Positions 14,792 through 24,400 of a stretch of DNA of 64,000 bases are shown here, piece by piece. The notes below the pieces were generated by a model. It saw nothing but the letters and a program-made list of their open reading frames with translations, was not told the origin of the DNA and did no database searches. The stretch spans positions 1,426,694-1,490,693 of the forward strand of contig NZ_KI912155.1 in NCBI RefSeq assembly GCF_000517125.1, in the 5' to 3' direction. This DNA is from Arthrobacter sp. MA-N2. GTDB lineage: Bacteria; Actinomycetota; Actinomycetes; Actinomycetales; Micrococcaceae. Numbering within the stretch: position 1 is the stretch's first letter; each line of letters opens with the position of its first letter. Made by a program: the position numbers and the translations under genes.

Positions 14792-14879
14792 CACCGGTCT
14801 ATTCTACCGGCGCGCCCGGGGCGCCCCTGCCGGACCGGGCGCCCCGGGCGCCCCTGCCGGGACCGCGTCCGGTATGCGC

Positions 14880-16634
14880 CTAGTACGTGGCGCCCCCCGA
14901 AAGGATGACGGGTTTGATCGGCTGCTGGTTGAAGTTGAAGTCATTCACCAGATTCCCGAGCTGGGGGTTGTTCTCACGGACGTCGGGCCGGGGGTCGGGG
15001 CGTCCGTCCGTGGCGGGGTCGAGGCGTTGGCCATGCAGGAAATCGTCTTCGATGAACTTGGCATAGGCATCGTGGCTGAGGATCTGGTGGTCAATGTTGC
15101 CTCGTTTGGCGTAGGGGCTGATGACGATTCCGGGAACCCGAAGGCCGTACCCGTCTTGGTCCACCGTGGGCGGGGCCACGTGGTCGTAGAAGCCACCCCA
15201 GTCATCCCACGAGAGGAAGATGGCTGTGCTGTTCCACTCCGGACCCGCCATGACCGCGTTGATCAGGCCCGTGACGTACGCCTGTCCGGTGCTGATCAGT
15301 GCCGGGGGATGTTCGCTGACGGCTCCTGTCGGGTCGATCCAACTCACGGCAGGCAGGGTACCCTTGCTGGCGGCTGTATAGAAGTTGGTCAGGGACTGGA
15401 TATTGCCGAGCTGGCCATCCTGCTTCACGGTGTCGAAGTAGGGGAGCGGATTCCAAATGCCCGGTGTTTTGGCGTTCTGAGCTACTGGAGCGCATGACAT
15501 TGCTGCGTCGTCCTGGCAGTCGGGCTCGGTGCCGTTGAAGACGTAATAGGCCCAAGGCACGTTCTGCCGGTGCAGCAGGTAGGTGAGGTCCGTCCAGGCG
15601 TAGTCAGGGGGTGCCAGCAGTTTGGCGGCGGCCAGCAGTCTCTGTTTGAGGGCCTCGGGGAAGGCCGCCTTGTCGATTGCGGCCTGGCAGCTCGTGTAGG
15701 AATCCGCGCCGGCACAGTTCTGCACGATGAGGGTGTGTAGTTGCGCGGCCATGTCCGGGGTGATCCCGGCCGCGGAGAGGGCGTCCTGGCAGGCTTTGTT
15801 CTGCAGGCCGGCCCGGCATTTGCCGATGAGGGTGGACTGGATCGCGGAGGTAAAGTCCGGCGGATTGCCGGGATTCTGAAGGGCGTTGACGCAGGACTGC
15901 GGGTCTCCCGAGCGGCTGCATTTGGCCGACCATTCCGAGACCATATACAGGTGGGCGGGTAGACTCCACGAAGCGTTGGGCTCGAACATGTGGTCCTGAA
16001 GCGTGAAGTCCTTCGCATATGCCCAGTAGTTGGGTAGGTCACTCCCATCGTGGTAGCCCATCACGTCGCTTCGGTTGCCGCCCGCGCAGGCTGGGGCGTT
16101 CGGTGCGCAGTTGCTTGAGGCTTTCTCGGCTTGTGCGATGAAACCGTCCATTTTTCCGCCGTCAATGTCCGCCGTCGCATTGACCTGGCTGTGCGGTCCG
16201 CCGGAGTTCCGGTCCGAAGGATCGTAATACGGTTTCGCGCAGGAGCCGTGGGCCGGATCGGGAACGCACACCGCGGGGGAGCCGTTCTGCATCGGTATCC
16301 CGTCCGCTCCCGGGAAGGTGCCGAAGTAGCTGTCGAACGAACGGTTCTCTTGCATGATGACAATGATGTGTTGGATCTTCGAAATCCCTGCTTCCCCCGC
16401 AGGTGCGCCGGCATTCCCTGCCGAGGCGCCGGCTGCAGCGGGGGTGCCCGCAGCCACCAAGGACCGGGACCAGGAAACGCCGAAAAAGACGGCGGCACCG
16501 ACAAATGCGATGATCGCGACGATGGACAAGGCAGCGAGGGCCGGACGCCGTAACGCCCAGTCCCGGACCCGCCCCCTCCGACGCCTGAGCGGCCGATTTG
16601 CTCCGGACTCAGCGGGCGGACTATTGGACCTCAT
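14880..16634 (-). CDS. secreted/anchored phosphoesterase (phospholipase C/acid phosphatase family)
   Basis: The 584-aa protein has a basic N-terminus, one membrane span ([22 protein letters not shown]) and an Ala/Gly linker, then the phosphoesterase fold starting [24 protein letters not shown], where Asn/Glu act as metal and catalytic ligands. Later blocks are [37 protein letters not shown] and [16 protein letters not shown]. An insertion with several Cys between about 225 and 335 is less usual. The family cleaves phosphodiesters or phosphomonoesters outside the cell. Start at 16634, with GAGGTG just upstream; a GTG at 16646 is also possible. Confidence 0.9.
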   Translation of the reverse strand: MRSNSPPAESGANRPLRRRRGRVRDWALRRPALAALSIVAIIAFVGAAVFFGVSWSRSLVAAGTPAAAGASAGNAGAPAGEAGISKIQHIIVIMQENRSFDSYFGTFPGADGIPMQNGSPAVCVPDPAHGSCAKPYYDPSDRNSGGPHSQVNATADIDGGKMDGFIAQAEKASSNCAPNAPACAGGNRSDVMGYHDGSDLPNYWAYAKDFTLQDHMFEPNASWSLPAHLYMVSEWSAKCSRSGDPQSCVNALQNPGNPPDFTSAIQSTLIGKCRAGLQNKACQDALSAAGITPDMAAQLHTLIVQNCAGADSYTSCQAAIDKAAFPEALKQRLLAAAKLLAPPDYAWTDLTYLLHRQNVPWAYYVFNGTEPDCQDDAAMSCAPVAQNAKTPGIWNPLPYFDTVKQDGQLGNIQSLTNFYTAASKGTLPAVSWIDPTGAVSEHPPALISTGQAYVTGLINAVMAGPEWNSTAIFLSWDDWGGFYDHVAPPTVDQDGYGLRVPGIVISPYAKRGNIDHQILSHDAYAKFIEDDFLHGQRLDPATDGRPDPRPDVRENNPQLGNLVNDFNFNQQPIKPVILSGGATY

Positions 16635-16748
16635 CTTGCACCTCACGGACAGTGATACCCGCAGGGTACTCCTTCACCGACCGCAGCGGTACAGGCCGGC
16701 AGGGCTCCTTCTGACGGTGTCCCGCAACCTCCGACGAGAAAAAAGTTC

Positions 16749-16784
16749 TTGACAAGAAAAGTTGTCGGTAGGCAGAATGGAAGC
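16749..16784 (+). promoter_or_regulatory. promoter with small inverted repeat before the ArsR-type gene
   Basis: A consensus TTGACA lies at 16749-16754. Overlapping it, GACAA (16751-16755) and TTGTC (16762-16766) form an inverted repeat with a 6-base spacer. This is a plausible site for autoregulation by the ArsR-type protein encoded immediately downstream. Confidence 0.45.
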
Positions 16785-17426
16785 ATGTTGGACATCGAAG
16801 TGATCGAGGATCCCGCCGCGGCGGAAGCGTCGCTGGACCCGATCCGCACCCGTATTCTGCAGGAACTGGCCGAGCCTGGTTCTGCCACGCAGCTGGCGGT
16901 CAAGGTGGGCCTGCCCCGGCAGAAGATCAACTACCACCTGAAAGCCCTGGAGCGTCACGGGCTGGTGGAGCTGGTGGAGGAGCGCAAGAAGGGCAACGTC
17001 ACCGAACGCGTCTTGCGTGCGACGGCGGCGTCATACCTGATCTCGCCTGTGGCACTCGCGTCCGTGGCGCCGGATCCCCGACGCTTTTCGGACCGCTTTT
17101 CCGCTTTCTGGCTCCTGGCGCTCGCGGCCCGGACGGTCCAGGAGATGGGCAAGTTGATAGCGGGCGCGGCCGCGGACAAGAAGAAGCTTGCGAGCTTTGC
17201 GATCGACGGCGAGATCACCTTCCGCTCCGCAGCGGACCGCGCCGCCTTTGCCGAGGAGCTCGGCGTCGCGGTGACCCGACTCGTCGACAAGTACCACCGC
17301 GGCGGCCCTGGTGCTTCGAGCGAAACGGCGAGCGGCGCACGCAAGCATCGGCTCGTCGTCGTACTTCATCCCGCACTCAAGACAAACACACGGCACTCTC
17401 CAGAAAAGGAACAGGACAATGACTGA
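16785..17426 (+). CDS. ArsR-type winged-helix transcriptional regulator
   Basis: The 213-aa protein has an N-terminal winged-helix domain: LDPIRTRILQELAEPGSATQLAVKVGLPRQKINYHLKALE, then the wing LVEERKKGNVTERVLRATA. The C-terminal half is helical with KKLASFAIDGEITFRSAADRAAF, as in ArsR proteins paired with SRPBCC partners. No metal-binding Cys is present, so it is probably not a metal sensor. It overlaps the next gene by eight bases, so the two are co-transcribed. Confidence 0.88.
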   Translation: MLDIEVIEDPAAAEASLDPIRTRILQELAEPGSATQLAVKVGLPRQKINYHLKALERHGLVELVEERKKGNVTERVLRATAASYLISPVALASVAPDPRRFSDRFSAFWLLALAARTVQEMGKLIAGAAADKKKLASFAIDGEITFRSAADRAAFAEELGVAVTRLVDKYHRGGPGASSETASGARKHRLVVVLHPALKTNTRHSPEKEQDND

Positions 17427-18111
17427 CAACCGTGAATTCGAAATCGTGGCCGACACTGAACTGCCCGGCACTCCTGAACGGGTCTGGCAGGCTGTCACCA
17501 AGGACACCTCGGCCTGGATGTTTCCGACCGATCAATGGCCCGCCGTGAAGACCGTGGACGAATACCCCAGCCACCTCGTGACCCGGATGGACGGGCCGGA
17601 CGGCTGGTTCAACCAGCTCGAGCACGTACTCGAACCACTCGACGGCGGCCGGGCCAAGCTGCACTATGTCCACAGCGGCATCTTCGCCGACAACTGGGAG
17701 GACCAGTACGATGGCGCCAGCAAGCACACCGAGTTCTACCTGCATACCTTGGGCCAGTACCTTCAATACTTCGACGGCAAGCCCGTGGTCTTCACTGATA
17801 TCCAAGGTCCGGGGTCGTCCCAGACGCCCGAGGGCTTCGTGCAACTGAAGAAGGCGCTCGGCGTAGATGGTATTGCGGAAGGTTCAGCGGTTGAGGTGGA
17901 CGTCGACGGCGTCGGGCGGCTGAGCGGGGTGGTTGACTTCTCCAACCAGCACTTCCTCGGCCTGCGGACGTCGGATACGCTGTACCGCTTCTTCGGCCGA
18001 AACTCCTTTGGAGCCCCGGTGGGCATGACGGTGCACGACTTCAGCGGCAGGGGTGATTCCGGGGTGACCGCGAAGGCCTGGGGCGGATTTCTGGAAAAGG
18101 TGTACTCGTAA
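17419..18111 (+). CDS. SRPBCC (AHSA1-like) domain protein
   Basis: The 230-aa START/Bet v1-like protein opens with FEIVADTELPGTPERVWQAVTKDTSAWMFP, the typical first strand and helix of AHSA1-type domains. It has the ligand-pocket strand region in HLVTRMDGPDGWFNQLEHVLEP and the long C-terminal helix FYLHTLGQYLQYF. A second beta-rich part follows (about 145-230). These ArsR/AHSA1 pairs are common in actinobacteria, but the ligand is unknown. AAAGGAACAGGACA supplies the ribosome-binding site inside the end of the regulator gene. Confidence 0.85.
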   Translation: MTDNREFEIVADTELPGTPERVWQAVTKDTSAWMFPTDQWPAVKTVDEYPSHLVTRMDGPDGWFNQLEHVLEPLDGGRAKLHYVHSGIFADNWEDQYDGASKHTEFYLHTLGQYLQYFDGKPVVFTDIQGPGSSQTPEGFVQLKKALGVDGIAEGSAVEVDVDGVGRLSGVVDFSNQHFLGLRTSDTLYRFFGRNSFGAPVGMTVHDFSGRGDSGVTAKAWGGFLEKVYS

Positions 18112-18145
18112 AACCCTGCAGGACCCACCCAACTGCCCCGCCCTG

Positions 18146-18211
18146 CCCAACTAGCTCGCACTTGTTGTCGCTAAAACGCCTCAGAACGACATCTAATGCG
18201 AGTTAGTTGGG
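18146..18211. repeat. 66-bp intergenic palindromic repeat
   Basis: CCCAACTAGCTCGCA (18146-18160) and TGCGAGTTAGTTGGG (18197-18211) are inverted with a single mismatch. The interior also has partial complementarity (TTGTTGTCG against CGACATCTAA). It lies between convergent genes and would act as a two-way terminator. I recall closely similar palindromes scattered in Arthrobacter genomes, suggesting a small repeat family; this was not searched. Confidence 0.6.
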
Positions 18212-18235
18212 TGGGGGAGGCGGAGTTCAGGCCGG

Positions 18236-19699
18236 CTACGCGACGGCGGCCGGCTCCTTGGGTGCCTTAAGGGTTCTGCGGAGCTGGGGAGAAGCGTCGA
18301 GCTTCGCTTGGGCATCGCGCAGTGCCAGTACCGCGGTTTCGAGCTGGGCCGGCGGAAGGGTGTACGGGACGCGCATGAAGTGCTCGAAAGCTCCACCGAG
18401 CCCAAAACGCGGCCCGGCTGCCAGCCGAAGACCGAACTCCGGAGCGATGACAGTGAGCGCAGTGCTCGACGGCGTGGGCAGCCTGCACCATGCAGTCAGC
18501 CCGCCCCGCGGACGTTCCACGTGCCACTCGGGCAGGTGCTCGGCCAGAAGTCCCAGGAGCGACTCGCGGTTCCGCCGTAGTTCCGCGAGCCTCGCGTCCA
18601 GCGGTTCCGTGAACGCCCGGACCAGCCGCGCTGCCGCTAATTGCTCGACGACGGGTCCGCCCAAGTCAGTGGTGGTCCGCGTTGCCACGAAGCGGCTGAT
18701 CAACTCCTCCTCGGCGCGGATCCACCCGGTTCGGAGCCCAGCCCAATGTGATTTGCTGAGCGAACCGATGGTCACCACCGCTGGACTGAAGGCTGCGAGC
18801 GGCGAGGTTTCAACGGCGTCGAGGTTTAACTCCCGAAGGGTCTCGTCCACCACCAGGACAGTGCCCGTGCCCGCCGCTTCGCGGACCAAGCGGCGGCGCT
18901 GGAGATTGGACATGACCCGCCCTGTGGGGTTGTGGAAGTCTGGTACGAGGTAGGCCATGGACGGACGTTGGTGTCGCATCGCCGCCACCATTTCCTCGAT
19001 ATCCCAGCCAGCACCGGTCGCCGGCTCAACGGCCGGTGGCATGGGCACCGGCACCGTGCGGGAGCCTGAAGCGCGGATGGCGTCGAGCGCGTTGGGGTAG
19101 CTGGGGTGTTCCACGAGGACCTTCTGCTGCCTGCCGGCGAGTGTCCGCAGGATGATGTTCAGGGCGTGTTGGGCCCCGGAAGTCACCAGGATCTGAGCGG
19201 CCGTGGTGGGGATGCCTGCTGCGGTGTAACGTTCCGCGATGGCTTCCCGGAGGGGTGGGAGACCGACGGCGTCGTAGCCAAAACCGGGCAACAGCGCCGG
19301 AAGGTCAATCAATGCATCGGCAAATGCCCGGTGCACAACCTCGCCGGTGGCCGGCAGTGAAGCATAGGCGAGGTCGAGAATCCCTGCCGGAACGGCGAGG
19401 CCAGGCCCGCTGACGGGAACCGTCCGGTGCGGAATGCCCGTCCGGCCCCGGCTCCCTTGGCTACCACTGAGAAAGCCTTGCTCGCGCAGGCTCGCGTAGG
19501 CGGCGGTGACCGTGGTCCGGCTGACGCCCAAGGTGCTCGCCAGCGCGCGTTCGCTGGGCAGTGCGACGTCCAGCGGGATGCGTCCGTCCATCACCAAAAG
19601 GCGTACGACGTCGGCAAGCTCGCGGTAGGCGGGCGCGGCGCCAGTGTTCCACGCCCCGAGGAGACGGGCCATGGCTGGGGGGTTCAGGGATCCGGACAT
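18236..19699 (-). CDS. MocR-type regulator (GntR HTH fused to aminotransferase-like domain)
   Basis: The protein is 487 aa. Residues about 20-90 form a GntR winged helix (LPSERALASTLGVSRTTVTAAYASL). The remainder is a fold-type I PLP domain with ILVTSGAQHALNIILRTLAG, YLVPDFHNPTGRVMS, VVDETL and GSLSKSHWAGLRTGWI, where the Lys of SLSKS would hold PLP. Such regulators sense PLP or an amino compound. It is divergent from a YczE-like membrane protein gene, a common pairing, and the region between them contains an evident palindromic operator. The target is therefore probably its neighbour. Confidence 0.93.
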   Translation of the reverse strand: MSGSLNPPAMARLLGAWNTGAAPAYRELADVVRLLVMDGRIPLDVALPSERALASTLGVSRTTVTAAYASLREQGFLSGSQGSRGRTGIPHRTVPVSGPGLAVPAGILDLAYASLPATGEVVHRAFADALIDLPALLPGFGYDAVGLPPLREAIAERYTAAGIPTTAAQILVTSGAQHALNIILRTLAGRQQKVLVEHPSYPNALDAIRASGSRTVPVPMPPAVEPATGAGWDIEEMVAAMRHQRPSMAYLVPDFHNPTGRVMSNLQRRRLVREAAGTGTVLVVDETLRELNLDAVETSPLAAFSPAVVTIGSLSKSHWAGLRTGWIRAEEELISRFVATRTTTDLGGPVVEQLAAARLVRAFTEPLDARLAELRRNRESLLGLLAEHLPEWHVERPRGGLTAWCRLPTPSSTALTVIAPEFGLRLAAGPRFGLGGAFEHFMRVPYTLPPAQLETAVLALRDAQAKLDASPQLRRTLKAPKEPAAVA

Positions 19700-19702
19700 G
19701 AG

Positions 19703-19742
19703 ACCAGTATCGCAAACTGGCTATGGAAAGCAATGCCAGTTT
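19703..19742. promoter_or_regulatory. palindromic operator between mocR-type and yczE-type genes
   Basis: AAACTGGC (19714-19721) and GCCAGTTT (19735-19742) form a perfect 8-bp inverted repeat with a 13-base spacer. A third half-site, ACCAGT at 19703-19708, is inverted relative to ACTGG at 19716-19720. Three ACTGG-type half-sites in 40 bases between divergent start codons is what a MocR dimer would be expected to bind. Confidence 0.6.
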
Positions 19743-19758
19743 TCGGGAGCATGGTTTC

Positions 19759-20379
19759 ATGATGACCCGCAGAATCACCCAGCTCCTGATCGGCCTCGCA
19801 ATGTATGGGATTTCCCTGGCCATGTTCATCCGGGCCGGTCTTGGCTTGGATCCCTGGGATGTGTTCCACCAGGGCGTCTCGGGAAAGATCGGGTGGAGCA
19901 TCGGTACCGTGGTGGTGGTGGTCAGCTTCCTCGTGCTGCTCCTCTGGATACCGCTGCGGCAAATGCCCGGCTTCGGAACCCTAGCCAACGCCGTGTTGGT
20001 GGGCGTCTTCGCGGACATCGGTCTGTCCCTGATCCCTGCCTTCTCGCACTTGGAGGGCCAGATCGCCATGCTCGCCGGTGCCGTGGTCCTCAATGGCATC
20101 GCCTCCGCTTGCTACATCGGGGCACGCCTTGGCCCTGGTGCTCGCGATGGACTGATGACTGGACTTGCCCGGCGCACAGGCTGGTCGGTGCGTCTGTCCC
20201 GGACTTTGATCGAGGTGGTGGTGCTGGGGGTGGGTTGGCTGCTTGGCGGATCGCTCGGCGTCGGAACCGTCGTCTACGCCTTGGCCATTGGGCCAGTGGT
20301 CCAACTGTTGCTGCCCATGTTCACGGTTCCGATGCAGGCTCCGCGAAGTGTTCAGCAAGAGGTTCCGGCCGCTCCGTGA
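19759..20379 (+). CDS. YczE/YitT-like integral membrane protein
   Basis: The product is 206 aa from the ATG at 19759 (19762 is equally possible), with five or so membrane spans. The family signature is visible in LAMFIRAGLGLDPWDVFHQG near the N-terminus and in IGARLGPGARDGLMTGLARRTGWSVRLSRT in the middle. YczE-type proteins often sit opposite MocR regulators; transport of an amino compound or vitamin is suspected but not shown. The start avoids an upstream in-frame ATG that would overlap the operator. Confidence 0.85.
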   Translation: MMTRRITQLLIGLAMYGISLAMFIRAGLGLDPWDVFHQGVSGKIGWSIGTVVVVVSFLVLLLWIPLRQMPGFGTLANAVLVGVFADIGLSLIPAFSHLEGQIAMLAGAVVLNGIASACYIGARLGPGARDGLMTGLARRTGWSVRLSRTLIEVVVLGVGWLLGGSLGVGTVVYALAIGPVVQLLLPMFTVPMQAPRSVQQEVPAAP

Positions 20380-20474
20380 CTCGGCTTCGTCCTGGCGACT
20401 CGCAAATTTCCGCACGACACTCGTATTCGGGCGTCCCCAGGGAATCTCCGCGTCGCCAGGCAATTTGGTTGTCG

Positions 20475-21398
20475 TCAATGAGTGGGCTGGCACTTCGGAC
20501 AGAAGTAGATGTTCCGGTCTTCCAGACCTGATGCCGGGCCCAGCATTGCGCGGCGAATGGGTGTGCCACAGCGCAGGCACGGCTGGTTCTCGCGGCCGTA
20601 GACCCAATATCCAGGACGAGGAACCCCCCGGATACCAGGGAGCATGGAACCACGAGTGATCCTTCGCCCCGGTCCCAAGTTGGCTTCAAGCAGCGCCTTG
20701 GATTCTGCGAGCATCCCCGTCAGATCCGGCACCGCGGATACCGGCGCGGCAGGATGCACTCCCGCAAGGAAGCACGCCTCGCAGCGGTAGATGTTGCCAA
20801 TACCGGCCACGTTCCGTTGGTCCAGGAGTGCCAAACCAATCGGCGTTTCCGGTGCGCCTCGCAACCGGCGCACGGCTTCTTCAGTGTCCCAATCCGGCCC
20901 GAGGAGATCCGGGCCAAGATGGCCCACCACGCGGTGCTCTTCCGGCGTAGGGATCACATCCAGGATCCCCAAAGAGAAGCCGACGACGTCGGCCGTCGCC
21001 GTGCGGAGCACGCACCTGGCCGTGTGGCCCGGTTTCCTCCAACGGCCGCCGGGGGCATAGACCTGCCAGCTTCCTTCCATTTTCAAATGCGAATGGATCG
21101 TCAGGGCGCGCCGCGGCGGCCCGGCATCCGCCGCACGGGCATTCGGCGAAGCCGCCGCCGAACCAGGGGGAGCCGAACCGGGGGGAGCCGATCCGGGCGC
21201 CTCCGATCCAGCCCCCGCCGGCTCCAGCACGCGCATGAGCAAATGCTTTCCCCTCGGCACTACCTCGGACACGGTCCATCCGGCCAGGTTCAGGGTGGCG
21301 AATCTGGGCACGCGGAAGTCCGAGGAGGTGAGCACCTGACCACCCAGGGCCTTGTGAAGCTCCGCGGCTGCCCGCCAGACCGAGTCGCCCTCAGGCAT
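20475..21398 (-). CDS. Nei-type (Fpg family) DNA glycosylase/AP lyase
   Basis: The 307-aa base-excision repair enzyme begins MPEGDSVWRAA, where Pro2 is the Schiff-base nucleophile and Glu3 assists. HSHLKMEGSW and the H2TH region (LLDQRNVAGIGNIYRCEACFLAGVHP) follow. The C-terminal zinc finger is CLRCG paired with CPKC. PEGD rather than PELP points to the Nei branch, which removes oxidised pyrimidines. Residues about 62-95 are a Pro/Ala/Gly/Ser-rich insertion with repeated APPGS units, probably a flexible loop, and unusual in length. The Lhr gene starts the next transcription block downstream. Confidence 0.93.
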   Translation of the reverse strand: MPEGDSVWRAAAELHKALGGQVLTSSDFRVPRFATLNLAGWTVSEVVPRGKHLLMRVLEPAGAGSEAPGSAPPGSAPPGSAAASPNARAADAGPPRRALTIHSHLKMEGSWQVYAPGGRWRKPGHTARCVLRTATADVVGFSLGILDVIPTPEEHRVVGHLGPDLLGPDWDTEEAVRRLRGAPETPIGLALLDQRNVAGIGNIYRCEACFLAGVHPAAPVSAVPDLTGMLAESKALLEANLGPGRRITRGSMLPGIRGVPRPGYWVYGRENQPCLRCGTPIRRAMLGPASGLEDRNIYFCPKCQPTH

Positions 21399-21409
21399 GG
21401 ATCCTCATT

Positions 21410-24400
21410 TCAGGCACGGATCCGCAATCCCTTCGGTGTGGAGTACGCGCCCGCGGCGGCAAGGGCAGAAGCCACGGGAGTGTCCAGAAGGTCATGGCCA
21501 TTGACTTTCTCCATGATCAATTTGTCCACGGCTCCCCGGCGCACCACGCCTACGAGCGCCGCAGCGGCGGCCGCCAGGACGGCGTCGTCATGGCTGAAGG
21601 TGAGCAGGGTCTTCCCGCCGCGCTCAACGTACAGAACCAAGGCGCCGTCGACCATCACCACCAATGCTCCGGCCTTGCGTCCGGGACGGTGACCCGATCC
21701 AGCATCGACGGCGAGGGCGGGCCACGGGAGGGCCGCGCCATATGGGTTGGCGGGATCCGTGCTGGCAAGGGCCAGAGCGACTGGCTCGGCCTTGGCGAGT
21801 TGGGCGTCCTCCGTGAAGGAGCGCAAGCGATCCACCGTGGCGGGAACGGCAAACTGGGCTGCTCCGAGGTGCTCGATGAAGTAGCCCCGGCGGCACCGCC
21901 CGGCTTCTTCGAGGCGCGCCAGGACCTTGTACATCAGGCCGAATCCGCCCACGATGTTCTCCACCATGACTGAGCCGCGGGTCACTACGCCGTACCTGTC
22001 GAGAAGGAGCTCGGCGGTGCCTCGCGCATGGATAGTGGGATCGAGCTCGGGTGCGGGCAGGGCTGACCAGCGCCCCACGGCCAGCGGGGGAGTGGGAGCT
22101 GTGCCGGTGACTGAACCATAACGCCCGCCCGTGAGTCCCGGGGATCCCATCAGACCCGTGCCATGCGAGCGGCCGAGCCTGCTCATCCGCAAGGACCTGG
22201 CACGTGGAGGGCGGGCAACCTGCTTGTGCGCCGTGCGGCCGCCGGCAATCATTGCCCGAACGGGGGCGAAGGTGTCGCCTGTGATGCGGCCGGCCCAGAC
22301 GAGATCCCACAGGGCGGCCACCACGGCGTCGTCGCTCAGTACCGCGTCCATGCCGCCCGCAACCTCCGTGAGTTGCCGGAAGAAATAGGCGCCTCCACCG
22401 GTCTGCAAGTACTCCAAGAGGCGGAGCTGGGCATCGCCGGGCTCGGAATCAAGGTCCGGGTTGAGCGTCAGTTCCGCGGCTTCCGCCACATGGAGGCTGA
22501 TCCAACCGTCGTTTCCGGGCAACGATCCCGCCCCGGACCACAAGACTTCACCGGCGGCCATGAGCTCATCCAACATGGCTGGCTGGTAATCGGAGATCCG
22601 GCTGGCAAGCACCAAAGGCTCCCACGCCGACGCGGGAACCGGCACGCCGGAGAGCTGGTCGACGGCGGTCATGATGCCGTCCAACCCACGCAGTGCCTGG
22701 GCACCACGGGAACGGCCGGCAACGGGCACGGACACGTTCTGCCAGGCGGGCAGGAAGCGGCCATACGCGGCAGCGTCCACCGGTTCTACTTCAGCACGCA
22801 GCGCGGCAAGGGAACGACGCCGGAGCTTGCGTAGTACTTCGGAGTCGCACCATTCGCTGCTGGATGGGACTCCGCGGAGGGGAATGGTAGGAACCTCCGG
22901 CACCGCAACGGGCTCTGCCCCTGCCTCGGGCAGCGCCGCCGGCACGGTGGGGTGCGGGCGGAACTCGCCCTCCACCACCCTTCCGTCCGCCGCCAAACGT
23001 TTCAGGGCAGTGCTTACGACGGCGACACCCAGTCCCAGCCGGGCCGCGGCCTCCTCGGCCGTGAACGGTCCGTGGGTTCTTGCGTAACGGGAGACCAGGT
23101 CCCCGAGCGGATCGTGGACTGGTTCGATGAAGGCAAGCGGCACCCCCATGGGCAACGGAACGCCAATGGCATCCCGCAGCCGGGACGCGTCCTCGATTGC
23201 CGCGAATCGTTCCGTTCCGCCGAGGGTGACGGTGAGGGCGCGATTGGCCTTCCGCAAAGCAGCCAGATGCGATGCAGCAACTAGGTGCATGGCGGGCAGA
23301 TCTGCGGCGACATCCTCCCCTTCCCCGGGCTGCAACCTGGCGGCGACTTCTTCCACGTTCAACGGCCCCAACAAGCGCAGCAAGTCAGCGACGCCTTCCA
23401 TGCCACGGACACGCCGGTCCGGTGCTAGCCGCTGAAGCTCGAGTTCGGTGGCATCTACGACTTTTGCGTCGAGGAGTTCGCGTAGTTCCACCCGGCCGAG
23501 GAGTTCGTTCAAGAGCGTGGAGTCGAGGGCCAAGGCCGCGGCCCTTCGCTCGGCGAGCGGCGAATCGCCTTCGTACAGGTACTGCGCTACGTAGCCAAAG
23601 AGCAGCGACTTGGCGAATGGTGAGGGCTGTTGCGTGGTGGTCTGTACCAAGCGCAGTTCCCGGCGCTCGATCGAGGCGGCAATGTCTTTCAGTGCGGGCA
23701 GATCGTAGACATCCTGGAGACATTCACGCACGGTTTCGAGCACGATCGGGAAGGACGGGTATTTCTTGGCGACATCCAGCAATTGCGCGGATCGTTGCCG
23801 TTGTTGCCAGAGCGGCTGCCTCTTTCCCGGATTTTGCCGTGGCAACAAGAGGGCGCGCGCGGCGCATTCGCGGAAGCGCGAGGCGAACAATGCGCTGCCG
23901 CCAACCTCCGCCGTCACGATCTGCTCAAGTTCCTCCGGGTCGAAGAGGAACAACTCAGCCCCGGGAGGCTCGTCCTCCATCATCGGCACTCGAAGCACGA
24001 TGCCGTCGTCGGCGGCCATCGCGGAACCGTCCAGCCCGTAGCGCTGCTGGAGCCGCTGCCCGACGGCGAGTGCCCAAGGAGCGTGGACCGGCATGCCGAA
24101 GGGGCTGTGCAGCACTACGCGCCAGTCGCCGAGTTCGTCATGGAAGCGCTCGACGACGAGCGTCCGGTCATTGGGGACCACTTCCGTGGCCTGCTTCTGT
24201 TCGCTCAAATACTGGATCAGGTTGCCGGCGGCGTAGTCGTCCAGCCCGCTGGCCTTGCAGCGTTCCAGCGCTGGACCTTGATCCGAGGCGGAGAGTTCGC
24301 GCACGAATGCTCCGAGTGCCCGGCCGAGATCCACTGGCCGGCCCAGGGAATCGCCTTTCCAGAAGGGGAGTTTTCCTGGCTGGCCGAAGGCAGGCGAGAC

